This document shows, piece after piece, positions 33,801-48,200 of a DNA stretch of 64,000 bases. The translations under genes and the position numbers were made by a program. Every line of letters begins with the position of its first letter. The first letter of the stretch is position 1. This stretch comes from Moniliella sp. 'wahieum' (lineage: Eukaryota; Basidiomycota; Moniliellomycetes; Moniliellales; Moniliellaceae), in the NCBI GenBank assembly GCA_003971905.1, contig RSEE01000056.1, positions 186,001-250,000 of the forward strand. Direction: 5' to 3'. The notes below the pieces were generated by a model. That model made no database searches. It was given only the letters and a program-made list of their open reading frames with translations, and had not been told where the DNA came from.

Positions 33801-34673
33801 GATTGGAACGAGTGTCGGAGGTGCTTGGGGGGAAGGATGTGGCCCGGTCCGGGGGAGAGCGGGGGATGCGGTCCGGTCACGCTCGGGACCGGGACGAGGA
33901 GAACAGTGGGGCGGTCAGAGGGATGGATAGACCTACCGATCTTGTTGTGGGAGGGGAGGAAGTGCGGCCACGCGATCGTTGGCTTGCCATAGCATGTGCC
34001 TCCACCATGACGCGGTCCAGCGCATCCGAGTCGGACCAGAACGGGTCATCGTCATTGTCCAAATCTTCGACGCGAGGCAGGCCTGGAAGCGCCGCAGGCC
34101 CCTGCGTTGCACTACTCGTGCTGCATCGTTTTGGACGTGGACGTGGACGTGGTCGAGGCGAGGGGGAGGATTGGCATCTTGGGGTGGAACGGAGAGAGCG
34201 GAGCGGGCGGGGTCGAGAGGTGGACGCGGAAGTTCGCGAGGGAGTCCGGGTGGGTGCGACTGAGTTGGCTCGGGACGGGGCGCGAACAGGCGGATTCGCT
34301 GCATACCTGCCGTCAATCATGAGCGTGATTTCGGGCAGTCCTCATCGTCGCTGATCGTTTGGGGGGGACAGACAGACGAGGCCGTTTGCGAGGGGGCGCT
34401 GGACCGGGGCGGTCGGAGGCGGGCCGGATGTGGCGCGCTATTGGGGGACGAGCGGCAGGTGCTGCAGAACGGCAGAAGTGGCCCTGCGCAGGAGGGAGAG
34501 GATGAGGAGGGGGCAGCGCGGGGGGGGCGTGAGGCGGAGGAGAAGGTGCGGGAGGAGAAGGAGGCGCGGGAGGAGTTGGCATAGGCGCTTTCCGTTTCGC
34601 GCAGGGCATCGTCGAGGAGATGGGGGTCAATTTGGTCGAAATCGTCGTCGAACTCGTCGTCGGTCGAGGGCAT
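30873..34673 (-). CDS. Coiled-coil protein with helical C-terminus, possible Rad26/ATRIP-like checkpoint factor
   Basis: The ATG at 34673 begins MPSTDDEFDDDFDQIDPHLLDDAL, an acidic start, then a disordered Ser/Pro region with DDDDPFWSDSDAL. A long coiled coil follows at about 33860-33450 (SEQRRLQSELDIAMARVR, AKREAEKAVERMRKDEEYKTRGKLLDLQQQARRLAEE). After more disordered sequence comes a helical, Leu/Ala-rich half with EARVALTCLARALSAFAGLTLRLGMLDAF, AELLSDAAMLL and HQLHLNGARHLFTVAWGRIAF, ending near LLDLVVAPQDLDQIWHLL. An acidic N-terminus, coiled coil and HEAT-like C-terminus in this order are typical of ATRIP/Rad26/Lcd1, the partner of ATR kinase, but no decisive motif is seen. Many frame changes and perhaps introns break the span. 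Alternatives are any large coiled-coil scaffold. The left end is approximate. Confidence 0.4.
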
Positions 34674-34936
34674 TACGGTTGCTCAGCCCAGCGGCGCTCC
34701 CAGCGGCGCATGCATACACTCGTGCTCGTGCACGATGGAGGTGGTGGGGGCAGGCGTGCGGGCGCGGGCACGCTCATTTACCGCGTGTCTTACGTAAGTC
34801 CTCGCCGCATCTTCGCTCGGTTGCCTCCACGGCTCCACAGGCTGCACTATGTCCTGGTGCGCACGTGACCCCGCAGCGTCCATCCATCTATGGCACACGC
34901 GCCCATCAAAATCAATCCAAGCTCCACCGCGTTTCT

Positions 34937-37532
<2,596 letters not shown>

Positions 37533-37643
37533 GGCGTCGCTCCGCGGGCGAGGAGGGCGGGGGGGACGAGGGGCGGAGAAGAGGGAACGCAAAGCCTCGA
37601 CTGGGGGAGGTGACGGGGGCGGCGCACAGGGGTGGCGCGCTAC

Positions 37644-37649
37644 TTTATA
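37644..37649 (-). promoter_or_regulatory. TATA box of aconitase
   Basis: TATAAA on the minus strand, about 115 nt upstream of the aconitase ATG. Confidence 0.5.
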
Positions 37650-37832
37650 GTGCGGGGGTGGAAACGCGGGCCGGACGGCCAGCGTCTCTGCCGGCGGCGG
37701 CGCTGGGCGGGCTTGGAGACGCGCAGGCCGGCGGTGGAGACCAACACCGGCCACACGCTTACTGCTGCCCAGCCGACGCGAGGCGCGCTGACAAATGGCG
37801 GCGGCGCAGCAGCAGCGCCATCGGACGGTGGG

Positions 37833-37863
37833 TGACGCGTGACGACGAATGACCGGTGACGCG
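37833..37863 (+). repeat. Mixed heptamer array TGA-CGCG, TGA-CCGG, TGA-CGCG
   Basis: TGACGCG at 37833, a 10-nt unit TGACGACGAA at 37840, TGACCGG at 37850 and TGACGCG at 37857. The array lies upstream of aconitase and downstream of the Mph1 gene. Confidence 0.85.
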
Positions 37864-38121
37864 TCGCAGCGCAGCGACGCCATCCGCTTGGGCCGGCGCC
37901 AGCAGCAGCCACCACCACGGGGCGCAGGCGGGCCTAATGCACACACTGGCCCCGCGCCCGCCCCCACCCGCACACATCACCTGCCCATCACACCCATGGG
38001 CCTGTCCCTGGCAGTCACACACGTGTGTTGCAATGTTCAAGCTGCCCGGCACCTGCTATACCAATAATACCCCACCCTGCCTCACCTTGCCCACGGACCA
38101 TGCGCCTTCTCGATTGCAGCC

Positions 38122-41100
38122 TCACAGCGACCGCTCCACCACCGAGTCCGAAGCATACTCCACCTCGTCATCGTCCACGCAAAAGCTGTCGTTCGTGTAG
38201 CGGTCCTGCGAGTCGTGCGGCGTCGCCGGCGAAGACACCATCCGCCGCGAGCACCGTCGCAGCGCCGGCGGCAGCCCGCGATCCTGCCTGCGCCCATCCA
38301 CCCAGCGCACCACGTCGGTTGTCAGCATAACCCATCCCCATCACACAGCGCCAGCTCGGAGGGTCAGACATACAAGAGCGACTGGACATAGGCGGCGTGT
38401 TGGTTGTACCCCTGCACCTGCGTCGGCTGAAAGTCTCCCACGTTGCTAAGGTCCCCAGCCTCCTCCTCCTCTGCCTCGTCCTCCGACGCCTCGGGGCCCG
38501 ACATGTCTGCCTCCACTTGGAACAAGGCGCGGGAGGTGGGTGACGCACCAATCCTTTTTTTCCGCCGGGACATGGGCTTGGTCTTGGACTTGGCTTTGGC
38601 GTTGGTCTTGGCCTTGGTCTTGGTCTTGGCCTGGGAAGTGCGCCCAGCCTGCGCATGGGGCTGGGTCGCATCACCAAGAGGCTTCGGCACCGGCGCAGGT
38701 CCACATCGAAAGCGAGACAACTTTGTTCGGGTCGTCTCAGGCGACGAGGAAGACACCAGGGTGACTTTCCTGCGGGGCACGACAATAGGCGACGAGTCCT
38801 CGTCCAACATGGCGGGCCGGGGGCGCTTGGGAACTCGTGGGCCCAACGAGTCGTCCGGATCCTTCGCATCTGAGCGGCTGTCCCCGTGAGGGGTGGCACG
38901 GAGAAGAGCAAGCGGCGAGAGCACTTCCGGCGCCTTGGGCTCTTGGTTGGTAGGTACAACAGCAGCAAGCACAGCGGCACGTGGGGAGGAAGAGACGCGG
39001 GTATCCCCTTCCTCAGCTGGGTCGCTGGCGGGAGCGAGGATCATAGGTGTGGCACGGGGATTGGTAGTGGGCCGTCCCTTGGCACCATCTTGCCCCGTCG
39101 GCACCGTCGGCGCAAGCGGTGGTGCAGGCATCACCTTGGCCTTCGCCCGCCCTTAGTTTGGGGGGGCGCAGACGCGTTGGACGTCCCGTCCGCGTCAAAC
39201 GCAGCGGCAATGAGTGGATGCATAAAACTGGTAGAAGTCGGGGTGCCATGCACATACTCGGCCAAGTCGGTACCAAGTAAATTGTCGTCCAATTGGACCC
39301 CCTCCTGATGCACCGCGTGTAAAAGCGGCAAATCCGAGTTGCCATTCTTTGCACGCCCTGCAGCCGAAACCCGCAGAGGCACCTCGTCCGAATCGGTTAA
39401 ATTGCCCCCGCTCGATCCGTAGTCAGGGTTACGGAGAAGAGATCGGGCGGTGGTGAAGGAGAGGGGAAGCAATCTTTGGAGGCATATGTTTTCGGGAACG
39501 TGGCGGGGCCGCGATCCCACTCAAGTCCACTGCCGCAAAGATATCATCGTCGTCATCGAGTAGGTCATCCGGTTCAAGGAGTTGACGGGCCGAGACAGAT
39601 TCCTGGCTGAGGAGAAACAGGGGCTCGCCCCGAGGGGGTTTTGGAGGGGAATGGAACGGCATTCTCAGCGAAGAAGGTACCCTCTCAGCCGCCCTAGCCG
39701 GAGAGCCCGAGAGCACAGAGGGAACATCACCCTTTCCTTGCACACGGACGTGCGCAGAGGACGGACGAGACGGTATTGGGGGTTTACTTGGATAGGAGGT
39801 TGCTTTGCTGTTCCACAGCGGCTCATCGTCCGATTCGTCCGATTCGTCCGGCACGGAAGCAGCCTCGTCCCCGTCCTCTAAGGCATACCCCGCAAGAAGG
39901 GGGTGGGCGGCCGAGCGCTGCACACCGACTGAATCAGGACGAACAGATTGGTTTGGCTTGCGTCGTGGAATGGATCGGTCAGTACCAGGAACGGGAAGAT
40001 GGCCATTTCTCTTTGTATTGACCACGGGAGCGGCGGGGGCAATGGGTCTGCCCAAGCCCGCAGAGGTTCGTAGCCGGTTGACATTTGAATGGCGTTGGAG
40101 GGCCTTGATTTGGAGAGAGGGGCTACGATGGGAGAAGAGGTCCGACATGAGTGGCAGCTCATCGTCCGAGCTGTCCTCCAACGCCCTCAGCGCCTTGGAG
40201 ACGATGTTTTCGCCCGGGCCAGACGAGGTGTGAGCCGGAGGCGCCCCGGCGTTGAGCGGAAGATCGTCGTCCGACTCGGAAAGGAGAAACTTGGATCCGC
40301 CAACTCACTTGCTTTGGAGAAGGAGCCATACAAGTCCAACTCGCCCTTGTTCTTCTTCTTTTGTCCTTTTTAGTAGCTTTGGGTCTTGCTCGTGTGCCAG
40401 CGCGGCCAACATCGATCATACCCGGCTCAAATGCGGGTTGGTCAACGGGCTTTTTGACGACCGTAGGCTGGATGTGATCCGGGATCATGCGCGTCACATC
40501 GTCGTACAGCTCATATTGGCCATGGTGATCGAACGAAGCACGCTCTCGTGTTGCGACTTGGCTTGGTTCCACTTGCCTTCGTCCCGGCCGGGCGTGACCA
40601 AGACTACCACTTTACCCTCCCGTTTGCGGCCTGTCCGACCAATCGTCGCTGCAGCATCCGTACTGGATCCGCCACCGAGTCGTAACATACGATCAGGTCC
40701 ACCTCTCCAATATCCAGGCCCTCCTCGCCCACCGATGTGGCGACAAGCACCTGGTACTCCCCGCCTGAAAGGCGGCCATGGCCTTCTTTTGATCCTTTTG
40801 TGCCATGCCGCGTGCTCCGTTGCGGTCGTTCTGTTGGCCAACAAAACGACAGGCGCTGATGCCACGCCGAGAGAGGCGCGTGGTGATCTCCTCCACACAT
40901 TCGCGCGAAGAACAAAAGACCATGGCACGGGACGAAGACGGGCCATTGTCGTCCCGCTGGACCTGGGCGATGGCATGCTGATTAAAGTGGTTTTCTAGAA
41001 TGGTGTGCAAGAGCTGCAGTTTCGGATGGCGATACCCTTCTTCGGGGATCTTGAGTTGATCCACCAAGGCCAGCATCGACGCCACGACGGGATTGGTTTG

Positions 41101-42780
41101 ACGAAACGGACCACCTCGTTTATCTTCCTCACACAGGGCCAACAGACGCTCGCGAAAGATCAGCGTCGAGGCATCCAGAAGGAAGGTGAGAGCATGCACT
41201 GCCGTGGCAGCCTTATTGATGGTGGTACGCAGATACGGCTGGGCACGGAGAACGTTGCGGGATACCTCAGAGTTCTGCAGCCGGCGGAGAGAATACGGGG
41301 TGATCATGTCGGCTCGCTGGTCCCCGCGCAGCAACTGAAACCGGCGCAGGGAATTGAGATAGGCCTCGTCGACCAGTTTGCAAAACCGATCTTTAATTTG
41401 GTTGATGATCGGGTCCGGCATGACGGGAAGGATGGTTTCTTGTTTCCGGTGAACGTAGCGAAAGATATCGATCGCATCGGGCGTGCGGATCTCAATCGCG
41501 CTAATGTGAAGCTTGTTGATAATCTGCTGGACCACCTCGGGCGACTTGCCCGGGGTGGCGGAAAGAGCGAGGATGCGAAAAGAGGGGTTGAATTGCATGA
41601 GCATGGCGACAATCACAGTGTAAGCGTAGTTCCCCGTCCCACGGTGCGCTTCATCAATCACCAGGCACACCACTTCGTGCGGCTTGAGCAGCCCCAATTT
41701 CAGGTCGTTGGCAAGCGTTTGCGGGGTCATGTAGAAGATGCGCTTTTCCTGGTAGTCTGCCCTCCGCATTGTGCTCTTCGTCTCTCCGGTCAGCTCGACC
41801 GCAACGTTCCACGGCAGGCCGCAGATACGATGACAGGCCACTTGTTGCTGGGCCACCAGAGGCCGAGTTGGTGCGACAAAGACAATCTTGCCTTTGGGAT
41901 ACCAGCGGAAAAAGTTGAGCATCACGACAGCTGCAATGAATGTCTTACCCAATCCGGTGGGGAGGGCAACGAGGACGTTACTGGGAGCCAGAGGGTCAGT
42001 CGAAACGACACACAAAGTGGGGTATAAAAGGCCAGAAAAAGGAACTCACTTAAAGAGGGCTTTTTGAACAATGTTGAACTGGTAGTCGCGAACGGGCATG
42101 TTAGTAGGATACACCCAGGTCAGAGCCGCTTCGACATCGACCGCGGGGGGCACAAATTCCTGAGCCGAGTTGCCATCAAGGTAGTTGGAAAAAGAGGCGT
42201 CCGGAAGGTTGGATGTCGATATGTCGACGCTCCACGTACACCTGGCCCAAACAGACCAACATGGGCCAAAGGGTGGTTGGCCCGGCCCGCATCCCAGTCT
42301 CCACCTCGTCTTCGGCTGGGGCACCCGGCGGGGGCATGGTCCGGCGGTTGCGCAATGGGCCCGAGGCAGCAGCAGCTTGAGACTTATCCCAGCGCTTTCC
42401 CCGCTGCCTCTGGGTGGGGGATGTATTTTGGATGGAGAGAACGCCCTCGTGGCGTGGGTCGACGCGGTTGCCGTGCAAGTCCACCTGTCTGGGAACTGCA
42501 CGTTGGGCATCGTTGGGTGTAGGGATGGTTCTGCGGAGGAAGCGGAGCATGCGAGGGGCGGGTCAGCTGGCGCTGATCGATGCCAGCCATGATGACATTG
42601 AGATCGTCGTCGGTGCCAAACTCATCGTCGCTGTACGAGGACGAGGGGATGGTGGGGAAGAGGGGGCGGGGCGTGGGCCGGGGCGGAGGTGGGGTGGGGA
42701 AGTGGCTGCGCACGCAGATCCAGGTGGGCCATCAGCTCGTCGGCTGAGCCAAACTCGTCGTCCGAGTGGGCGGTGGACAT
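38122..42780 (-). CDS. MPH1: FANCM/Mph1-family DNA helicase
   Basis: Mph1/FANCM is a 3'-5' DNA translocase that remodels replication forks and D-loops. The ATG at 42780 gives [16 protein letters not shown]; a second [10 protein letters not shown] follows. The approach to the helicase reads [23 protein letters not shown], then a 59-nt intron (42049-41991) and [16 protein letters not shown] (motif I). [40 protein letters not shown] (DEAH box) and LALSATPG follow. The Mph1-type insert (about 41450-41080) precedes [36 protein letters not shown] and [17 protein letters not shown]. The long C-terminus is acidic and disordered. A probable small intron near 38370-38295 joins [20 protein letters not shown] before TGA at 38124-38122. 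Frame changes occur near 42560, 42190, 40760, 40650, 40490, 40190, 39490 and 39150. Confidence 0.88.
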
Positions 42781-43577
42781 GGGCAGGACATGCCCCAGGT
42801 GTAGGCGGGAGCGACGACGCAAGGGGCGGTGGTGGCGGCCACAGCGATTAATTATGGCGCGTCTTGCGTTGGAGCTTAGCTTGAACGTTGAACGAACGTT
42901 GAACGCGCTGCTTGCGCGTAGCCATGGCACATCACGTGTGACATGGGACATCACATCTCCTCGTGTCATCACAGTGAGGCCGCCCCGCCATCGCTCCCAA
43001 TCCCACGGCGCGTGCGCCCAGCGGAATCGGAGATCACGTGAACCCCCCCTGGGAATCCCGGAAGCCTGAGTGCATGTTGCACCGATTGGGGCCATCTTTC
43101 AGCGGTGCCAAGCAGTCACCAAGCGAAATAAGCGCTAATGCAGCTGCCGCGCGTGCGCGTGAATATTGAATCCCGGATGCCACGGATCACGTTGTCGTCA
43201 CGTGTTGCTTGGGTGCTGTCCCAGGCCGTCGCAGGCCATCCCCTTGGAAATTGTCGGTGACCGATGGCGGCAATGGCGAGTCCAGGGGCAATGCCAGCGA
43301 TCGCAGGCGTCCCAGTCGCCGATCCAGGCTCTTCGCTCTTAGATGCGTCTTTTTTCTGCACCAACTACGGGTGAAAGAGCGGGAGAGCAGGCCAGCATAC
43401 GTACCCCTTCGTTTCGCCCTGCCGTGTGGCTTGCATGTGCACGCAACACTCAACCGGGTGGTTTAAACCTTTTTTTCTCGTCTGCATCTGCGACCGTTCC
43501 ACCGCCAGTCTGTTTTCCCCAGCTACCACAGTTGCCGCACCTTCCACACTGCCCTCCCGTCCGCCACTGTCATAGCC
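42781..43577. other. Divergent promoter region, MPH1 and velvet gene
   Basis: No gene. It includes TGA-ACGT units at 42882-42905 and several CACGTG-like palindromes near 42926-42935 and 43198-43205. Confidence 0.5.
42882..42905 (+). repeat. TGA-ACGT heptamers with a slipped unit
   Basis: TGAACGT at 42882-42888, an 11-nt form TGAACGAACGT at 42889-42899, then TGAACG at 42900-42905. Same tetramer as the array at 12544. Intergenic, upstream of MPH1. Confidence 0.75.
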
Positions 43578-44796
43578 ATGTCCGTTCCTGCCCTCAGACC
43601 AGGTGACCTTGCAGCTTTTCCCCACGCCGTGGCGGAGCGGGAGCTGCTGTACGTCCATGCCCCTCCCGACTGGCCCCTGCGCTCTGTTGTGTCCCATTCT
43701 ACTAACCACCTCGTCTCTGTTGCCCAGCGAGTATCAGCTGACTCTCTGCGAGCCCCCCCTCAGCATGCCGTCGCGTCTGCCGGACCGGCTTGTACGTACG
43801 ATCCCTCCTGATTAGCCTCTTCAGCTTCAGTTGCCTCTGCGACAAGCGATGCTTCCTCCTCCCCTTCTGTGTGCGACAGAAGCTAACCTTATGCCCTACG
43901 CGCCCTTTTTTTAGCTCAGATGGGGGCAATCCAGCCACCCCCAATGTTGCAGCTGCACGTTATTGCCCACAAACAAGCAATGCGTCCCCGCCTCCGCCTG
44001 CTGTAGGATTTTCTGTCACACACGGATTGTCTTCCCGCTCGCTTGCTGCCCCGGCCCTGGTCGAGAATGGACCAAGACCGAGGTCGGTGATGGCTGGGAG
44101 GATCCAGCGTGGTTTCTCGCCAATCCTTCTCTCTTTGTCTTTGCTTCAGTCGCATCCGAGCAAGACAGCACTGTGCCCCAACCCTTAACGGGCGGGACCT
44201 CGGTCTCATCTCTGTATCACCTCAGCGATGCCACCTCGCACGAGACCAAGGCGTGTTTCTCTTCCCCTCTCTCTCCATCCAGGCCGAGGGCGGCACCGAC
44301 TCGCTTTCCATCTGTTTGAGATCATTGGCCGGACAATGTGCCATTGCAAAACCGTTTACTCCCCCTCGTTCCAGGTCGCCCCCGCTCCCGAACCAGTGAC
44401 CCCCGTTGAACCGCCCGCCTCCTTTTCCCACTCCTCCCAGCCTGCAAGGGAAGAACGTCCGTTGCGTAGGAAAAGTCACCAGCGCACCACAAGTTTCTCC
44501 GACGACCCCCAGGGCGGTACGGGGGGCAAGCGACCCCGAGCGTCCACTCACCATCCCTCGTCGTCTCGCCGAGGCAGTCTGCCACCCCAAGCGAGCAGGA
44601 CAGCCTCCACCTTGTCCCCAGCCGCTACACGTACCTCGGGACCAAGGATCCCACCTTCCCCCCATTTGGGCAGCTTGCCTACGCCTACTACCGCCCCCTG
44701 CCTCTTCCCCCCTTCTCGATCCGCCCCAGCGAGAAGCTGAGGCCGGCCAGAGTGCTCCACCAGACCCTTCCCCGACTCGGATCCTTCTCCCGCTGA
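43578..44796 (+). CDS. Velvet-domain regulator
   Basis: Velvet proteins are fungal transcription regulators that link development and secondary metabolism and bind DNA with an NF-kappaB-like fold. Exon 1 (43578-43648) and exon 2 (43728-43791) join as RELLEYQLTLCEPPLSMPSRLPDRL, with introns 43649-43727 (GTACGT donor, TACTAAC branch site) and 43792-43914. The domain continues with GAIQPPPMLQLHV, a poorly resolved middle, SSLYHLSDATSHE, GVFLFPSLSIQAEGRHRLAFHLFEIIG and HCKTVYSPSFQV after repair of single-base deletions near 44255 and 44290. These match the velvet core pattern (PPP, FFPDLSV-x-x-EG-x-x-RL-x-F-x-LF, HCK-x-x-YS-x-x-F). The C-terminal part is Pro/Ser-rich, and three frames remain possible: the stop is at 44740, 44796 or 45056 depending on repairs. 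It faces MPH1 across an 800-bp divergent region. Confidence 0.62.
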
Positions 44797-45327
44797 ACGG
44801 CACCTCAGTCCACGTCCCTCCCTTGGCCGGGCGGAGGCTACCTCCTCTCCCCACCGCACCTCCCCGATCCTCATTGAAGCATACCGAGCTGGGAAGGTAT
44901 ACGTGTCGCGCGAGGAGGACCCGCCACAGTGACGGCCACGTTCACACGCCCATGCACATGCCACATGCGCACATGCACACCATATGTTTGTTCTTTGCTT
45001 ATTATTCTCTGTTTTTCTACGACCCCTCACGGCGGGTGGGGGACAAAAGGGCATAGCATGCGCAGAATTGGCAATGCAAAAGTGGATGCAGGTTATGACC
45101 AGAAGTTTGGTATCGCCGGCAGCGAGGCAGATGGTATGTAACAGACAGCGTGTCGACCATAAAATGGTGGAACGTGGGAAGAGCGCGTCGGGGCGGGGGG
45201 GGGTTGGGTACCACTTGGGAACGCACTTGACATTTGAAGCGTCTTTCTCGCCATCCCATTGCTGTGCCCCCAGCTTAACTCTATACCTCTCGCACGGCGT
45301 TTTGGAGTGTCACCCAAGGCAACGTGC
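44797..45327. other. Convergent 3' region, velvet gene and iron carrier
   Basis: No gene is supported. A short C/A-rich run of CACATGC-like words lies at about 44935-44985. Confidence 0.4.
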
Positions 45328-46356
45328 TTAGGAGGACTGGTCTCGCCTCTTCAGCGCAAAGCGAAATCCCTCGTAAGTCTGACAAGGGGTCAGCAAAGCC
45401 CTTGAGAACAAAGAAGGATGACATACCAGGAAGCACAGCGCATTGGACGGTATGTAGGTCAACACACGAGGTGTCAACCCGCGAGTCAAGCCTTTCATCC
45501 CCTCACGCTGGAGATGATACGGAATGCCTGGGTCATGCCCGAGGCCTGACGGATGGCTGGGTCGGAGGACGTGCCCCGGGTTTGAAGGAGCGTTTTGGCC
45601 ACGTCCAGAGGGGTTGTGAGCGCAGCAGCAGTTCCCTCCTGCAAACCCGCCGGCCAGAATGTGGGTCCAAGGGTCGTACACTTCTGTGGGATTCAACACC
45701 TTCTTGGCCCACTCGTAGGCACTAAACTGAAGCGCAGTAAAGGGGACGGTCATGGTGAGAGTAGTGGGGTAGGAAAGGTAGAAGGCTCGGACCCCTCGTG
45801 TTGGTAAATGTGTTGGGCAGTGGAAAGGAAGGTACGATGGATTGACCATGAATCTGCATTCGTTGCTTGATCACTGCGTGAGTAACAACGTTAGCCATCC
45901 AATCAACCGAGAAGGGGAAATCGATGCTCACCATCAAATGGGTTCATAAACGCGTCCGCGGCGATTGTCGCAGCGGCGCCGGACACGGCGGTTGAAACAA
46001 GCCTGTGTCCTTCTTGGTTGCCCCCGGTAGCGTCCTTGACCAACTCGTAGGTACTAAAGTAGAGTGCGTGAGCTGGCCCGGCACCAAGAATGACGCTCGA
46101 CACGCCCCTCCACAGAGCGCGGGCCCCCTCGCGGGTGGTAATGCTGCGGAGCCCCTGGCCGACACTCGAGTAGGTCGCGGCAGGAGCGGCGGAGAGGACT
46201 TGCATCCGCGTCCGCACGACATCGATGGGGAACATGCAGGCGTGCTCCGAGATGCCAGCAGCCGCCAGCAATCATGTTGATGTGAAACGGAACCTCGCCG
46301 AGGCCTTCGTAATCAGGTTCTTCCTCGGCCATCATGGCGCCGGACATGATGGGCAC
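45328..46356 (-). CDS. MRS3/4: Mitochondrial iron carrier (mitoferrin, Mrs3/Mrs4 type)
   Basis: This inner-membrane carrier imports Fe2+ for Fe-S cluster and haem synthesis. The start is at 46356 or 46347 (MSGAMMAEEEPDYEGLGEVPFHINMIAGG). The three carrier repeats are visible: EHACMFPIDVVRTRMQVL (first Px[DE]xx[RK] signature), DAFMNPFD with VIKQRMQIHG (second, split by an intron near 45930-45870), and TTPLDVAKTLLQTRG-type sequence (third) after repair. SSVILGAGPAHALYFSTYELVKD and PTTLTMTVPFTALQFSAYEWAKK are close to Mrs3/4 helices, including the MTVPFTA segment typical of iron carriers. The last exon reads TYEGFRFALKRRDQSS after an intron with donor GTATGT (about 45426-45375), stop TAA 45330-45328. 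Indels occur near 46270, 45800, 45640, 45600 and 45520. Related pyrimidine or S-adenosylmethionine carriers are less likely because of MTVPFTA. Confidence 0.85.
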
Positions 46357-46780
46357 GTTGGAGGGTCAAAGGGAACCCGGAATCTGGTGACTGGCCGCGC
46401 CCCGAGATTGTTCACTTAGATCCTAAGAACAATGCTCGCAGCAGACACGAGAAGTCTGGGCGGGTAGATTGGCAACCCTACTGCCCTCCATGCCCTGGAC
46501 AGGCCGTGCCCTTGTCGATTTCAATTTCTGGGGGCACGTGATCCCGGGAGGCGCATTCTATCATCCATCACGCGTCACCCATCATGTGACTGACGAAAGG
46601 ACCGTGCATCGACGCCAGCTCAGATCTCCCGCCCGGGACGGGTTCCGAGTCCCCCGAGTGGGTGCGCCGTTCGCCTTGTCCAGCCGCCCTTTGCATGTTC
46701 TGCTCTGGCTGCCTCCCACCAACTTCTTCAGGCGCCAGCCTTACTCCTCACCCCTCTCCCCCTCTCCTAGTCGTATCGCG
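46357..46780. other. Divergent promoter region, iron carrier and HIU hydrolase
   Basis: No gene. A minus-strand TGA-CGCG-TGA element occupies 46577-46568. Confidence 0.45.
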
Positions 46781-47314
46781 ATGAGCAAGTCGCCCATCAC
46801 CTGCCACATTCTTGACAGCACCCGCGGCCGGCCGGTGGAGGGAGTAGCTGTCCGCCTACAAGCTCTCTGACGACCCCACCTCAGTCGACGCTCAGGCCAC
46901 TCCAACAATCCTGGCGCATGGGTACGCTCTCTTGAACCTTGTGAAGACCAAAATCCTGACCTTTTTGCGTTTCCAGCAAAACCGACTCGGATGGCCGTTG
47001 CCTTACCCTCTTGCCGGCCACTACGCCGCTGACGGGAGGCGTGTACGGATGCACTTTGCGACCGGCCCTTACTTTGCTAGCCAGAATCGCCCAACTTTCT
47101 ATCCCTTTGTCGAGGTACGTCTCTCCCTTTCTCTCTCTTCCAACGCACTGTCCACCGTATAGGAGGGTACTGGGCCATCTGCGTCGTCCTGGGGCTAACT
47201 AACCCCTCGCTGCACGGTCAGATTACATTTTCGATGCCCGTTTCGCCCGACCCCCACTACCACATCCCACTCCTTTTGTCCCCCTTCTCCTACACCACCT
47301 ACCGCGGCTCTTGA
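46781..47314 (+). CDS. 5-hydroxyisourate hydrolase (transthyretin-related)
   Basis: The enzyme hydrolyses 5-hydroxyisourate after urate oxidase in purine breakdown, usually in peroxisomes or cytosol. The ATG at 46781 gives MSKSPITCHILDSTRGRPVEGVAVRL, with the N-terminal H-x-LD motif. After a one-base deletion near 46852, exon 1 ends AHG. An intron (46922-46976) leads to KTDSDGRCLTLLP, YFASQNRPTFYPFVE, and a second intron (47115-47221, GTACGT donor) to ITFSMPVSPDPHYHIPLLLSPFSYTTYRGS. The C-terminal YRGS tetrapeptide is the family hallmark that separates these enzymes from transthyretin. His of the first strand, Arg of the middle segment and His in DPHYHIP are expected active-site residues. Stop TGA 47312-47314. 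Another frame change is needed near 47043. Length after repair, about 130 residues, is normal. Confidence 0.9.
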
Positions 47315-48200
47315 TAATCTCAATGCAATGCCGAAGACGGTATTTCCTTCCCCGCAACGATAACTTTCACTAGCCTCGTATGCCGTCAGGTGCTCTGCAT
47401 TTGTAAGTGGGATGCATTTGAACGCGCGCAGGGGATTGATTCGAGTGTTAGTCGCAGAGACAAGATGCGAGATAACGCTCACAGGCCTATCTGCAGGTTG
47501 ATAGTTTAAAAGCGACATCAAGACTACGAACTAATCAACAAGGGTAATGGACAGCCAGACAGAGGATCTGTAGCAGAAGAATGTATTCTAGCCCCGAAGA
47601 GCAAGAAGAAAAAAAAAAAGTGAGCCCCCCGTCCCAAGAGCAAGGCGCCCGTGAGGGCACATCGCCACAAGGGAGATGGGAGCAAGGCCTTGCACCCCGA
47701 AGAGAGCAAAGCCAACCGAAAAGATTAAAGCGAGCTGCGCCCCGTAAGGAACGCAGCGGCCACCGCGCGCCAGTACCAACGACAAAGCGGGTCGGGCGTG
47801 CAATGCCGGCCACACGATGGTCGAACAGAGAATGCTTGAGCTCCCTGTCCTTCGCCTAGGTAAGTATGAGGTTCAACATTTTTCGTCCTGACCCCCTCCT
47901 TTTATACCTTTCGACCCGGCTCTTCTCCTTGACCCGCCAACGTGGGTCAGGGCACGGGGCAGCGATTGCAAAGACCAGCACAGCGCCTGTCAAGCGGAAT
48001 TGGATGCCTCCACTTGAGGCCCGCAGCACCCACCCAGTGTCCGCTGCTTCCATGACCTTCTGCGGGTGGGCAAGCACAGGGCCAGTGTACGTGCTGCCCA
48101 CTCTGTGGCCCCAACCCCGCCCAGGCGCAGGCGGCAATCGCTGTCCAAAGCCAAACCCACAGCGGCCGCGTGCCGCTGTCACCGGTCAGCCATTGGCACA

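Noticed and set aside
41005-42027. 340-codon plus-strand frame overlapping MPH1
   Set aside because: Antisense shadow of the helicase domain; it has no independent motif.
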